Below are positions 21,821-33,149 of a stretch of DNA of 64,000 bases, piece by piece. The number at the start of each line of letters is the position of its first letter. Position 1 is the stretch's first letter. The DNA lies in NCBI RefSeq assembly GCF_033807575.1, contig NC_084717.1, forward strand, positions 3,349,692-3,413,691, read 5' to 3'. The translations under genes were made by a program, and so were the position numbers. The notes beneath the pieces were generated by a model. The model was not told the DNA's origin. It searched no databases and worked only from the letters and a program-made list of their open reading frames with translations. The DNA comes from Cydia pomonella (taxonomy: Eukaryota; Arthropoda; Insecta; Lepidoptera; Tortricidae).

Positions 21821-22649
21821 TCATACCTGTATTGTATATATTCATCCACCTTTCTCAAATCGCTACAATCAAGCACGTTCTTTATATATCCGATCAACTC
21901 CGGTTATAGGTCGCTGATCGATGTCCGAATCACAATGGACACACTGTATTATTCATACCTGTGTTTATCTTCATCAATCTTTCACAAATCGATACTATCA
22001 AGAAAAATCTGTACATATCCATCGATTGACTGTCCCCCGGTTGTAGGTCACCGTTCGATGTCCGAATCACAGTGGACACACTGTATTATTCATTCATACC
22101 TATATTATATATCTTCATCCACTTTTCTCAAATCGATACGATCGAGCACAATCTTTACATATCCGCCGATTGACGGTGCCCCAATCGATGTCCGAATCAA
22201 AGTGGATATCCTGTATTATTCATACCTGTACCTGTGTTGCATATATTCATCAATCTTTCTCAAATCGATACGATCAAAAACAATCTTTACATATCCGACT
22301 GACCCAGGTTATAGGTCACCGATCGATGTCCAAATCACAGTGGACACATTGTATTATTCATACCTGTGTTGTATATCTTCATCAACCTTTCTGAAATCGC
22401 TGCGATCAAAAGCAATGTTTACATACCCACCGATTGACTGTCCCCGGTTATAGGTCACCAATCAATCTCCGAATCACAGTGGACATCCTGTATTCTTCAT
22501 ACCTGTGTTGTATATCTTCATCAATCTTTCTCAAATCAAATCGATACGGTAAAAGCAATATTTACATCTCCGACCGACCCCGATTATAGGTCACCGATCG
22601 ATGTCCGAATCACAGTGGACACACTGTATTATTCACACCCGCCTTTAGG

Positions 22650-23575
22650 CCTTGGAAGTGTTACTTTTTACTAAGAAGTTTTTAGACATGCACTAAAAAT
22701 ACGTATATTTTTAATTATAACAAAGGAGATCACCTAATTTTTAGGTTTTAGGTAGTGTAAAAAGAAATTGACGTATTAAAATATGTAATTGGATTTTATT
22801 GGACTGCATCAAATTTCCCTAAAGCTATCTGGAGCTACGAAACGCTAAAAAGCTTAACGCCCATATTTTAGGCTTATATCGCTGGAAAACTTCCAAACTG
22901 GAAGTTACAAGTCGTCAAGCTCATTCGGGTCAGGGTATAAATTATTCATACCTCCGCTGGTTTATAATTAGTGGGCACAAGTTTCGAGTGACGCCTTGCG
23001 GAGACCGGCTAGAATAGACCATCTACTTGGTAAAAGGAACGTGCGTTTCCATTGACCAAGTAGAACTATGGACCATTTTACTTGGTTCATACAAAAGCGC
23101 TAAAGATGTATTCAGGCATAGGATTCTCTTGACAATCTGTTCGAGAGATCGGGCTTTTAGTGGCGCTTCGGTGGTTCTTCTACCAGAAATGTCAGTGTTG
23201 ACAGCTCACAAATCATATCCATAACAGTTTGATAACAAGAACTTACTTTATCCCAATCCTTTTAATCCAATTTGGGTTGGGCTACTAATTGCTGCGGCTG
23301 TAGTTAACTACAAGCTTGATTTTTAACGAGAAAAGAAAACATCTTAAGGGAACTACGAACATTCCAGTATGATGAACATATTATTGGGTACAAAATACCT
23401 TCAGTTATATTTCTTGTTCACGTGGTTACTTAGTGCCTAGCCAGACGTATAATTATACGTTCGTGCGCATCACAGGTCGTTGTGGAGAATTCTGTGGATG
23501 GCCAAGCATTGGATATAATGATGATGAAGATGATGTCCCATGTCATGTCCAATGAGTTGATAGGAAAATTGATTG
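22650..23575. other. Intergenic, nothing firmly recognised
   Basis: No gene. A segment at 23165-23215 (TACCAGAAATGTCAGTGTTG ACAGCTCACA) resembles 7846-7880, so a diverged MITE may be present. Confidence 0.4.
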
Positions 23576-23577
23576 AT

Positions 23578-23706
23578 CGAGGTTTTCTCGAAGGGCTACA
23601 ATATGGGGTCCTGCAACACAGTAGTGTACTGGTTTTTAAAGGGTCGGTAATGTTGTAAGTTGTTACTACTTACCATCAGGCGGGCCGTATGCTTGTTTGC
23701 TGTTAT
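23578..23706 (+). mobile_element. LINE-b C-terminal/3' end, decayed
   Basis: GGTTTTCTCGAAGGGCTACA, AAGGGTCGGTAATG and ACCATCAGGCGGGCCGTATG match the end of 7072-7400 with deletions. Confidence 0.6.
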
Positions 23707-24181
23707 AAAATCATAGATCAGTAACACGCAGCGCGTAAAGCAGGCACTAAACAGGCTGCTATATCTGCACCCATTGCCTTAGTTTCTGTATAAAATACTA
23801 TACCTTCGTACAAACCAAATTGCTTAAAGTCAAACAATACTCTATTGTAGTGGGTCCTAATTGAAAGCATCGATTTATTGGCGATTATTCCGAATCGAAA
23901 CTGGTTAAATTGTTTAATTCGGACCAATCAGATTTAATTGAAAGCACTAAGTTATTGGTTCATTTACAAATGGCTATTAACATTTGACCTTTGAGTAAAC
24001 TGATATTATTTATAACCGAACTGTCATAAATAATAATGTAACAAGTCAAACCGCGTGCTGAGTAGCGTCGCTTTATTTAATAGCTACAGTAGCTACTAAT
24101 AAATACATATTATAAATGAGAAAGTTCGTATGTCTGGATGTTTATATGTTTATTCCTCAATCATTCAAATGCGGATAAACA
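23707..24181. other. Intergenic, nothing recognised
   Basis: AT-rich. No motif in the short open frame at 23718-23927. Confidence 0.4.
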
Positions 24182-24327
24182 GCCCGCGTAGCCAACGTGC
24201 CTATCGTTCACGCTCCATGGCGAACGAAACGCAACTGTCACAGTCGGACTAATTTAGAAGAGTGATAGAGAGAGATGACTACGCTACGCTACGGAGCGTT
24301 AACGATTGTAACGTTGGCTACGCGGCC
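24182..24327. mobile_element. Hairpin MITE, family B, copy 2
   Basis: The ends CCGCGTAGCCAACG and CGTTGGCTACGCGG are inverse copies, and the inner GATTGTAACG/CGTGCCTATCG arms pair loosely. Same layout as 11799-11934. Confidence 0.6.
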
Positions 24328-24649
24328 AGATTGGAAGTTTAGCATATTAAATCTTATAACCTTCATCAGAACATAGGATATTTTTTATTGCGAGGATCAC
24401 CCTCTGAGGATGATATGGGAATTTGGGGGTGAGAAGTTAGTAAGGCAACCAGGGAAGAGAGGGGCTGAGGACTACTATGGAGACGAAGTCATGGGAAGAT
24501 AATAGTATAACTAACTTGATAAAGCCAATAAGCCAACGAGTAATAATTTCTCCCTTATAGTATTGGGAAGAAGAATACGAGAGCTAAAGTCATTCCAACG
24601 CCGCACTAAGGTGCAAGATGTCAGAACGTCATTACCAAACTAAAATGCA

Positions 24650-24890
24650 GTTGAGCGGGATATGTTGACAGGCACAGTGATGGCAGGTGGACCAAAATGT
24701 TAACAGAATGGTGGCCGCTTTCGGACGAAAGGAGCGCCTGGCGTCCGTTGGCTCGTTAGGTGGACGACATTCGGAAGATTGCAGGTCACTTTTGGGTGAG
24801 ATTAGCTCAGGATAAGTAGCATACCCGAAGAGAGGCCCTAAGGCCCCTATGCTTAGTGGACGGTATCGGTAAAATGATAATATGATGTGA
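24650..24890 (+). pseudogene. LINE C-terminal remnant (RT polyprotein end)
   Basis: In one plus-strand frame with two stops, the pieces DGRWTKMLTEW, then RPLAR, VDDIRKIAGHFW and RLAQDK are visible. This matches the standard end of lepidopteran LINE ORF2 (arginine-tryptophan, then aspartate-aspartate-isoleucine, then alanine-glutamine-aspartate). An ATGATAATATGATGTGATGA tail follows. The 178-codon frame on the opposite strand is a shadow of this. Confidence 0.6.
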
Positions 24891-25615
24891 TGATTCAGAG
24901 CGTTGTCATGACTAAGGAAATGGTGGAACGGCTGGACTTCGGGGACTTTTGAAATATGATTATGAATATGAAGACATGTGTTCCCATCGGTGCCCGGCTG
25001 TGACAAATGGGAATACACCACCAATTCAGGTCCAATGCGTCCAAGTCTTCTCGCCATCTCCTCGGTCCTGAAACAGAATAAACCATGGAAAAATGTGTTT
25101 CTCGCGCAAGTACACGGGTAAAAGCTATCAATTCTATTTAGTTTCACAGGTATTGCCTTTGAAGCCAAGTGATAAATTATACATTTTCAAAAGTGAAATG
25201 TTCATGAATCTAGCCCGCTGTTCCATTGTACCCCTAAATACGAGTCACCGTAATGATATTGGTAACCTTTGGCAACGTTGATTTATAGGTTTACGTAACT
25301 TTAATATATTAGGATCTATGAAACGTACGGTCGGAGAGTTGTGCACGGATTTTTTAGAAGTTGTAGCGAAGAAACTATTACACCGTTACTCAAGTTTTTT
25401 AAAGCCACAATGGTTGTGAACGTCTGAATGTTAATGTCTTGAATGGGTCACCGTTTAGCTGTTCAGATTTGATTGGTAACCTTTGGTTATTTATAAACTC
25501 CCTACAAGCCTCATTTAATCTGTAATTTTGAGTTATGTGTTTGTATAATCTCATGATAAAACATAAATTAACTAATTGAGTCTAAAGTTTTATGAATAAG
25601 AAGTTAGGACTTCAC
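24891..25615. other. Intergenic, nothing recognised
   Basis: No recognisable gene or repeat. Confidence 0.4.
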
Positions 25616-25617
25616 TA

Positions 25618-25810
25618 CGACTTATAAAACAAAGTCCCCCGCCGCGTCTGTCTGTATATATGTATGTATGTTCGCGATAAACACAAAACTACTGAACGCA
25701 TTTCCTTGCGGTTTTCACCTATCAATAGAGTGATTCCTGAAGAAAATTTAAGTGTAGAATTTGTTAAAGTTTTGTGTAACCCGTCTGAAGCTAGTTTACA
25801 ATCAATAAGT
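25618..25810 (+). mobile_element. Unclassified lepidopteran-style repeat (Helitron-like?)
   Basis: It contains TATGTTCGCGATAAACACAA, ACTACTGAACGCATTTCC and GCGGTTTTCACCTATCAATA, a motif string I know as a common lepidopteran dispersed repeat. Termini not resolved. Confidence 0.35.
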
Positions 25811-25844
25811 TTATGGTAAAAAAATAATTTCTAGTACAAACTTT

Positions 25845-26125
25845 TATCGTTGACTGTACTTTTCTTTCCACAGGCATCTAATACTCATAAAAATGATTCT
25901 AACAACCTCAAACACAATTAGTTTGCGTTGCTTTATCACAGAATTATCATGGTCACCTCCTGTCTCCATCATCAGATCAGCTCCATGTCATCATAATATC
26001 GCATTGTCATCCGATTTACATGTATATGCAAAACTTCAGCTCATTCGGAAATCGGGAAGTGGGTAAAATTTAGCTTTCAAGATTTGACCCATACTCACAG
26101 GGCAAGTTAAATAAAAGCTTCTAAA
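25845..26125 (+). repeat. Interspersed repeat W, copy 2
   Basis: The core CACCTCCTGTCTCCATCATC, ATCAGATCAGCTCC, GCATTGTCATCCGA and an end at GGGCAAGTTAAATAAAAGCT. Shared with 31560-31870. Confidence 0.6.
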
Positions 26126-26167
26126 AACAAGAGACACGGGGTTACTTTACGTCCACATAAATCCGTA

Positions 26168-26352
26168 CCCCTAGTGTAATTTTAGTCGATAGCGAAACGT
26201 GACGTACGCGTTTGCGTTAAGTCTCATTTTGTATGGGTTTTTGAACAGCGCGCCAAGCGGGACGTTTTGGAAAGTCAAAAATCTCATACAAAATGACACT
26301 TAACGCAAACGCGTACGTCACGTTTCGCTGTCGAAAATATTTACACTAGGGG
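26168..26352. mobile_element. TA-flanked palindromic MITE, family C, copy 2
   Basis: Same 185-bp length and same ends (CCCCTAGTGTAA) as 4459-4643, again with TA on each side. The inner arms TTTGCGTTAAGTCTCATTTT and the AGCGCGCCAAGCGGGACG centre are conserved. Confidence 0.75.
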
Positions 26353-26632
26353 TACCGTTCGTTTCTTACTAATACCCATTTGAACCGAACTATACAAGGC
26401 TATGCACATAAATCGCTTCCACAATTACGGCCCAGTTATAACAATATGCGACCTGGCCCGAAGGTTAGGCCCTTAGACCTCAGACCTAGGGTCTAAAGGC
26501 CTGAATGCCGACCCGTTTAAATGGGATCTGGATTTCGCAAAGCGGTTAGCTCAACAAATTTGTGATTACAATAACGGCATAGCGTATACAGAAGTGAAAC
26601 TGATCGCAGGGGAATCTTGTTGTTGTTAGATA

Positions 26633-26780
26633 GATAGATAGAATACTCAATATTGGCACACCTCAGTTAAAAGATACAAGAAAATAAACAATTGATTGAA
26701 TGTAGAGGCAGACAACAGGCGGTCTTATCGCTAAAGAGCGATCTCTTCCAGACAACCTTCGGGTAGCGGAAATAGAGAAT
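26633..26780 (-). mobile_element. LINE-e 3' UTR end
   Basis: On the minus strand this has the hairpin ATCGCT-loop-AGCGAT (26727-26742), then the UTR and a GATA/TATC microsatellite tail (26633-26642). The plus-strand partner at 32205-32330 is its mirror. Confidence 0.65.
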
Positions 26781-27590
26781 TTAATTTAAAAAAGTAGGTT
26801 TTGCTAAACCGTTATGAAGCCTACATTCATACACACAATTACAGTGAATAAATATACACATATAAGGAATACAAATAAACGTACATATAAATATGTATAA
26901 AATTAACCGAAACATAGCTAAATATGACAGCCACAGAGTAAAAATAACTATGTACTATATAAACACTAAGGGACAGATAAATAATGTTCCAAATGCGGTC
27001 TAACAAGAGTGGATGATTTTTTAAACACTTTTGCTGTTCTTAAAACAAATCCTAACATTTGGTATTCTTTAGAGATAATTCGTTAATGTTGATATATATG
27101 CCGATTTAGAGTAGACCATCACCACCATCATGATGCTAACAAAATCTTTCATATTTGTTATTATATTATGGAATATTAATTATCCCAGTAATCTCACAAA
27201 CACCTGGCATCTCACTCTACACATAATTCAGTCTCCGTTCCTAAACTAATAGAATCAATTGGCTGTACAACCTGCCCTTATTATTGACTTTCTATTTGTC
27301 CATCCCTAATCCCGTGACCACCTGACCGCGAACAATTAGGCCATAATCAGGTATACTATATAGGTAGACTAATCCGAACGCGCCAAATGACATTCCGACC
27401 GCCATTGTTTGCGTGCCGGCTGTCGGCTATTGGAGACATAATTAGTCTATATTGTCAACGCTAACCAGTACATGTTTACTTGAATAGCTCTTATGTAATA
27501 TTATAGGTACATAATTAGAATATGTACAGTTAGGTTACGGTGGGTAACTAATAATCAAACCCGTTATCAATGTTGCAATTCATTGAAATT
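26781..27590. other. Intergenic, nothing recognised
   Basis: AT-rich with no gene and no shared repeat. Confidence 0.4.
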
Positions 27591-27593
27591 AAG

Positions 27594-28001
27594 GGTTGGC
27601 ATAACCAATATTTCGGTTCACGTCCGAACTTTTATAAAAAAGGTTTATTTGACGACTCACGAAACGACCGGCCGGCCTGTTGGTGTGCCACGTAAACCTA
27701 GACACCAACATAGGAAGAAACCGGTTTTTATTTATCTAAACCGGTTAATTTGACAAGAGCTGTTCTCGGAAATAATGGTTTTTAGAGCGAAACCGAAATG
27801 AAAAGTTTTGCGCCAAGTACGCTATACTTAAATCTCCCGGGATGTAAACCGTGATTACCTTTTAAGTATATTGTTTTTATTCAGCTCCCGATATTTCGAT
27901 GCAGTTACATGCATCTTGTTCAAGTGTAATGAAACTAATATGAATCATTCAAAACTGTTACATGATAACGGTTTAGAAATTTAATCGGTTTCCGAGCCTT
28001 G
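27594..28001 (-). mobile_element. hAT-like ACCGG-rich element, diverged copy
   Basis: The inverse of 56061-56407. It shares GAAACCGGTTTTTATT, AAACCGGTTAATTTGACAAG and AGCTGTTCTCGG, and ends CGGTTTCCGAGCCTTG. The left end is too diverged to place, and about 90 extra bases lie inside. Confidence 0.55.
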
Positions 28002-28005
28002 GGCA

Positions 28006-28490
28006 AAACTATCTACTGTAAGGGACCGTAATGCACTGTTGGTGCCCAACATTGCCCTAGTACAATATAAAAAAAATGATAACATGAAATAGATTCTCAA
28101 TTGAATTCACCAAAAGTAGAGCTGCGCAAAAATAGATATAAAGTAAAAACAACATATTTAAAATATGTGAAATTCTTTTCAATATTTCATTTTATTTATT
28201 TGCTATAAATTGTATGTTTACATAAGATGGTACATTTTTTTAACATGGTGTAGCATAATTTAAAATAAAATATTTACAATAATAAACTACCTAGCATGCA
28301 ATTAATTTTATGTTACATTTAATTTCGTACAGTACTCGTTAAGCCTATACGGGCATATGATAGTATCAAGTTCATTTGTATCTCACATAAGTATCAAATT
28401 TCTATATCCATGTTACGTTATTTCCGTGACAGTTGGCAAGGGTCATGTGACATCGACATGTCATGTCCCTTCATCAGGGTATACTTTGCT
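28006..28490. other. Intergenic, nothing recognised
   Basis: AT-rich with no gene recognised. Confidence 0.4.
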
Positions 28491-28494
28491 TTCT

Positions 28495-28641
28495 GTCTAC
28501 TATGACATGCCGGCCAAGTCGAACGCGCTGTCTGGTCCGTACATGTCTGGTGCGAGCGAGACGCCCGCGCGAAGGACAGCTAACTGAATGATTATCAATT
28601 AAATATCGGTTTGATGCCAGGTGCACGTTCGAATTGGCCTG
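28495..28641. mobile_element. MITE family A, copy 5 (right part)
   Basis: The family centre (GTCTGGTGCGAGCGAGACGC) and the right end GCACGTTCGAATTGGCCTG are present. The left arm is not recognisable. Confidence 0.45.
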
Positions 28642-28845
28642 ATGGTCAATGATGCGATATGCCTGTGATATGCATTTGAAATATCTTTGTTTTATGGCTC
28701 GTTTTTGTGTAATTATGTGGCTACAAATGTTTTTTTTACCTACATACTTAATGTTGTTTTTTGTTTTCTTCCAGGTAAGTCACCATTTCAGGCGTTCGGT
28801 ACTGAGGATTTACGTATCAAGGTAAGTTGGTACTGTTTATTACGC

Positions 28846-29110
28846 ATAAAACGCCGGTTGTCAAGGATATGCCAGGGCCAAATGCTTATATACTTCGGAC
28901 ACCTCTTACGTCGTTCCCCGGATAGCCTGGAAAGAGTAATAATGACGGGCAAAGTTGAAAGCACGAGACCTCAGGACCCTCCCCCTACTGGATGCTGTGC
29001 TGCACCTATGCAATTAAAACTCTAGGAGGCCATGCGCTTGGCGAGGAACAGAACCCTATCGAGGAACCCGGTCTTCAACATAAGGACATGATGTCAAGAA
29101 TATCATGATC
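28846..29110 (+). pseudogene. LINE ORF2 C-terminal remnant (LINE-f family)
   Basis: A plus-strand frame shows YFGHLLRRSPDSLERVIMTG then KVESTRPQDPPP, followed by a stop. In later frames ARNRTLSRNP and a HDPHH-like end appear. FGHLLRR-x-x-x-x-LER-x-x-x-GK is the familiar histidine-rich end of a lepidopteran LINE polyprotein. Frameshifted and 5'-truncated. A related decayed copy is at 59700-59870. Confidence 0.65.
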
Positions 29111-29755
29111 CTCATCATTATTGAAGGATCTACTGAAGAAGAAGACCGTTTGTGTGCTCTGTACAAAACCTTTGTTTCTTCAAACACAAAACGTCACTTT
29201 TGACACTGACATATCCAATCTATATCGAATATTTAGTAACTCTTGACGTATCTTAAAGTTCGAATCGGGCTGTATGTCAAATGGACTTTTTGGTCTTATT
29301 GATGTAAACTTTGTAGAGGCTTCCCGTTTTGGTCAGTTGTTGTATTATGTATAGATGGCTCATTTTCTATCCATTTATCTAAATTTTGTTATAATATTCA
29401 ACATGTGTCAAGTACCCAATTGTTTATCTTGTTCTCTTTTAATAAGGCCTTTAATTAGTTTAATTAAACGATTTTTTTATATATTTTCTATTCCTTATTG
29501 GTTTAAACGGCACGAGAATGGTGAAGAAAAGAACCAACATGCATAATGTCCAAAACAACATTCCGGCAAAACCACGGGGGGCTATAGTGTTGTTATGCGT
29601 TTAAATTACGTCTTTATTACGCAACTTTTGAAAGGGAACCGAACTTTTCACATTTACGAGGGCGCATAAAACCGGGATGACCCTACGGTGGCGAAATAAA
29701 ACTCCATTCTTCAGGGCACCACTCGGCGTTAATTTTAGGGGCGAAGCGTAATATG
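29111..29755. other. Intergenic, nothing recognised
   Basis: No gene. A CACAAAACGTCACTTTTGAC segment near 29181 resembles part of the MITE at 39965-40283. Confidence 0.4.
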
Positions 29756-29926
29756 ATCTCCCTTACCACGAGTTTTACACTGACATTCGCTAGCGACTGC
29801 GTAAACTAACTGACAATGCATCTCCCTCCGTCTCTGCCTCTCATTGGTGCAAGCGAGATGCACTGCGTTTGAGTTGACGCAGTCGCTAGCGTTTAAGGCC
29901 ACGTAAAAATCATGGTGAGGGTAGAT
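29756..29926. mobile_element. Inverted-repeat MITE
   Basis: Left ATCTCCCTTACCACGAGTTT pairs with right CATGGTGAGGGTAGAT, and CGCTAGCGACTGCGT occurs in both arms inverted (about 29788 and 29876). Some 170 bp, non-coding. Confidence 0.55.
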
Positions 29927-29999
29927 AGAGGGGGTGTGTAGATGTACAAGGTGTTTTACAACCGTTAGCCTGACTTTGTAAAGTCTAATAGGTTACATT

Positions 30000-30452
30000 T
30001 AGTGTTGGTTAAGACTGGATTCCTTTCGAGTCCTCTGCTTTAAGACTCGACTCAGTTTTTCAGACTCTTATAATTAAGACGAAACTCGAGTTCTTTTCAA
30101 CTTATTAGAGACCCGAGTCTTTTGTAGAGACTTGAGTCCTTTTCGGAGAAATCGTATTTTTTTTACAAATAACTCCGAAATGCGTTGTCTTTATGTGAAA
30201 TTCATGGATGTACATAACGTAAATCATACAATAACGCCTATTTCCTTTACTGTTGTTTAGGTAAAACCTATAAAATTGTTAACTGAGTCTTTATTCGGAG
30301 ACTCGAGTCCTTTTGAGTTGCGCTTAAAAAAGACAATAAATGACTCTACTCGGGACTGAAAAGACTCAGAAGTTTTTTAAGCTCTGAGTCTCGTAAAAAC
30401 GAGTCGAGTTCTTCAATTTAGACTCAAAACACTCGAGTTCCTACCAATACTA
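30000..30452. mobile_element. hAT-like non-autonomous element rich in GACTCGAGTC
   Basis: The ends TAGTGTTGGT and ACCAATACTA are inverse with one mismatch. The flanks GTTACATT (29992-29999) and GTTACACT (30453-30460) form an 8-bp duplication with one mismatch. The 453-bp interior is full of degenerate GACTCGAGTC/GAGTCTTTT motifs in both orientations, possibly subterminal transposase-binding repeats. Confidence 0.7.
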
Positions 30453-30582
30453 GTTACACTGAACGACCTATGCTATAATACATTGTTCCGTAGAGGAACA
30501 GATTGGTATTAATTAATTTATATACTTACATATTTAAATAGAAAAATACTAACTGTAAAATATCAAACAAAATCAATTCAAA

Positions 30583-30794
30583 GTAACTTACTTACTGCTG
30601 TCGCAGCGACCCGAGTGGATCTTGGCCTCCGACACCAAAGACCGCCATGCTTCTCTGTCCAAAGCCGTTTCTGTCTAGTCGAAGGCGCGCGGCGCCGAGT
30701 ACGCTAAGGTCTTTTTGCACTTCATCTCTCCAGCGGTACCTAGGGCGTCCAGGCATGAAGTCTGGAGGGCGTACTCTGGAGTTTCAAATGGTCG
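30583..30794 (-). pseudogene. LINE-a C-terminal remnant with clean target duplication
   Basis: Minus-strand frames give RYRWRDEVQKDLSVLG then a shifted LDRNGFGQRSMAVFGVGG, with the CTTACTTACTGCTGTCGCAG tail at the low end. An 8-bp duplication AATTCAAA flanks it exactly (30575-30582 and 30795-30802). 212 bp, dead on arrival. Confidence 0.75.
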
Positions 30795-30802
30795 AATTCA
30801 AA

Positions 30803-31273
30803 ATATATATCATTCAAAATTATATTTTTAATGTCAATTCTACCAGCCAATATGAGGAAACAACCCAAAATTTGCATTTTATTACTCTGCCACACATGTG
30901 GATAAACTGCAACTTTCTAATCAGTTTTTGAACAATTAAGAGGGACTTTACCAGCAGATGTGGTTAATAAGTAATTTTTTGTGCATTCGTTTGTTTTTAG
31001 TGTTATCATTTAAGTTAGTTTTTAATATTTTTAAGTATCTCTATTTGTTTTCCTTACAAGTATTTCTCCTGCCTAACATTACTATAAAATATATAAGGGC
31101 TTTACTAGAAAATTACCTAGAAGAAAACGTTACTAGATACTGTCACATATAAATTTGTCAAAACGATTACCCAAAAATGCGGGGTCGTAACTTATGTGAA
31201 ACGTAAGCCTACCGTAAATAACTCTTGTGAATTCGGGGGCGCTGTTACGGTCGCATGCCGAGTCGATCACTTA
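30803..31273. other. Intergenic, nothing recognised
   Basis: AT-rich with no gene recognised. Confidence 0.4.
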
Positions 31274-31524
31274 CGGCCCGATTCGAAGACTGAGATACGA
31301 TAACGATAAGTTCTGGTTTAGATAAGTTCTCATTTAGATATCGTTTGTATGTCGATTAATTGACAGAAGCAGCTCGATTCGGGCAACCAATGTCACTTTG
31401 ACGTTAGAAATATCGTAGATAGATCTTATTGGGATCACAGCGGAATCGAAATAAACGTCAATTTTGACATGTCGTTTAGTTATAAAATCTGAAACGTGTC
31501 TTAATCATTCTTCGAATCGGGCCG
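31274..31524. mobile_element. PIF/Harbinger-like MITE
   Basis: The perfect ends CGGCCCGATTCGAAGA... and TCTTCGAATCGGGCCG are flanked by TTA on both sides (31271-31273 and 31525-31527). A 3-bp TTA duplication is the PIF/Harbinger signature. 251 bp, non-coding. Confidence 0.7.
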
Positions 31525-31559
31525 TTACCAGGGACCAAACTTATTTGATTAAGTTTTTG

Positions 31560-31870
31560 GAAAAAATTTCATTTTTGGTACAAGCCTTTATCGCTGACTG
31601 TACTTTTCTTTCCACAGGCAACTAATACTCATCGAGACAATTAAAAAAAACCCGAAAAACCATTTGGTTGCGTTGTTTTACACAGAGTTTCTATGGCCAC
31701 CTCCTGTCTCCATCATCAGATCAGCTCGATGGTACCATAATATTGCATTGTCATCCGACTTAAATATGTATGCAAATTTTCAGCTTCATCGGAAACCGGG
31801 AAGTGGGTCAAATTTACCTTGCAAAATTTGTCCCATACATACTAACCGGGCAAGTTAAATATAAAAGCTT
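31560..31870 (+). repeat. Interspersed repeat W, copy 3
   Basis: GCCACCTCCTGTCTCCATCA, CAGCTCGATGGTACCATAAT, TTGCATTGTCATCCGAC and GGGCAAGTTAAAT are present. The best preserved of the four copies. Confidence 0.6.
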
Positions 31871-32204
31871 GTAAAAAAAGTAATTATCGATGAGTTCCCA
31901 CAAAAATAAAATTGCGCATATTTAGAAGCAATTTTCACATTTTTAGCTTTTGTGAATAAATTGTTACAAATTTTGAAAGTGCGTTTTAGACCATGTTCGT
32001 ATTTTTTTTCTATCGAGTGAAAATCAAAAAAAAAATCAGGATTTGAATCGATGAAGCCACTAGAGAAAATTCTCAAGGTTCCTAATTACATTTTTGGCAA
32101 CCGTATTGTGTTATCTTAAGAGGGAAGAATAACTTTGCGATCGTAGCGAAATAACGGTACTTTTTCTATGAGATTCCATTTCGGGAGAAAACGAGTTCCA
32201 CTAA

Positions 32205-32330
32205 CTAAATCGCTTTTTAGCGATAAGACCGCCTGTTGTCTGCTTCTACATTTAATCAATTGTTTATTTTTCTTGTATCTTTTTACCGAGGTGTGCCAAT
32301 AAAGAGTATTCTATCTATCTATCTATATCT
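32205..32330 (+). mobile_element. LINE-e 3' UTR end with microsatellite tail
   Basis: It begins exactly at the hairpin (ATCGCT 32209-32214, AGCGAT 32219-32224), then GACCGCCTGTTGTCTGCTTC, AATAAAGAGTATTC (a poly(A)-signal-like site) and a CTAT repeat tail. The truncation point at the stem is notable. Confidence 0.7.
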
Positions 32331-33149
32331 TAACAAATCACTTTTGATGTCGATTACTTCAGCATAATATATTCATAATATTTTGCATTGCAAATTAAAA
32401 AAAAAAAGGAATATCTATAAACCTAGGTTGTCATTGCGTCAATAACACAGGTACTAAAAAATCATGTAGAATGGAAAATACTAAGAAGTGTTTAAAAACG
32501 TTTTCTCTCTTTGTATAGGCGGCCACGTGGTATACTCCCCTCATAAGTCGTAATTAGAGTGACAGAGATAGTTGCTCGACATTCATGAACTTCGGTTTTC
32601 GCGGTTATGACTTGATCATTCTCCTACACGCGGCAAGCATTAGTAACATTCGGCAAGTACGCCTGACCCGCGTCAAGCCTTATTACATTCTTCCTTAGGG
32701 TCAAAATCGTTTGTATTCGTTTACAAATTGGACTGGACGTAGTTTCCGTAACAGGATAGGAATTAATTACGCATACAAAATGGGGCGGTTTTGAGGGGGG
32801 GGGGGGGTGGCTGAAGGTTGAGTTTTCTATGAAACTGACGCTTTAGGCATAAAATACTATTACTTATTTTGTGCAATAGGTATCTATAGACGAAGCTCTC
32901 AGTAAATTTTTGACTTAAAAACGGTTCTCATGTCACTTCCTTCCCCTAAATATACCACGCTCCGCCCGCAGTTTTGAATATTAATCTACCTAATACACAA
33001 TTTCCACTATTAAAAAAAAGTTAAACTAAAACTCTTCATTGTTTAAAATATATCTTTCTAACAAATTTGCTACCTATTTCTATAGAATTTTAACTGATCA
33101 AAAAATGTCGTCCAAAATTATTTGCTTATACATAATTATATACTTTTTT
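32331..33149. other. Intergenic with a G-run
   Basis: No gene. A run of about 12 G lies at 32796-32807. Confidence 0.4.

Larger units (their letters stand above)
21365..22640. repeat. Degenerate tandem array, about 140-150 bp period
   Basis: About eight imperfect units. Each carries CAATCTTTACATATCC, CCCCGGTTATAGGTCACCGA, TCGATGTCCGAATCA, GTGGACACACTGTATTATTC and TCTTCATCAATCTTTCTC. Unit starts are seen near 21377, 21518, 22004, 22150 and 22284. The units differ by substitutions and small gaps, so the array is older than the satellites at 44-53 kb. The 172-codon open frame through it is a by-product of the repeat. It is interrupted at 21596-21820. Confidence 0.75.

Noticed and set aside
21935..22453. 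172-codon open frame with repeated peptide blocks
   Set aside because: It is a reading of the degenerate 140-bp tandem array; the peptide repeats follow the DNA period, and other units carry stops.
24632..25168. 178-codon minus-strand frame
   Set aside because: The opposite strand carries a recognisable LINE C-terminal remnant, and the minus-strand peptide has no motif.
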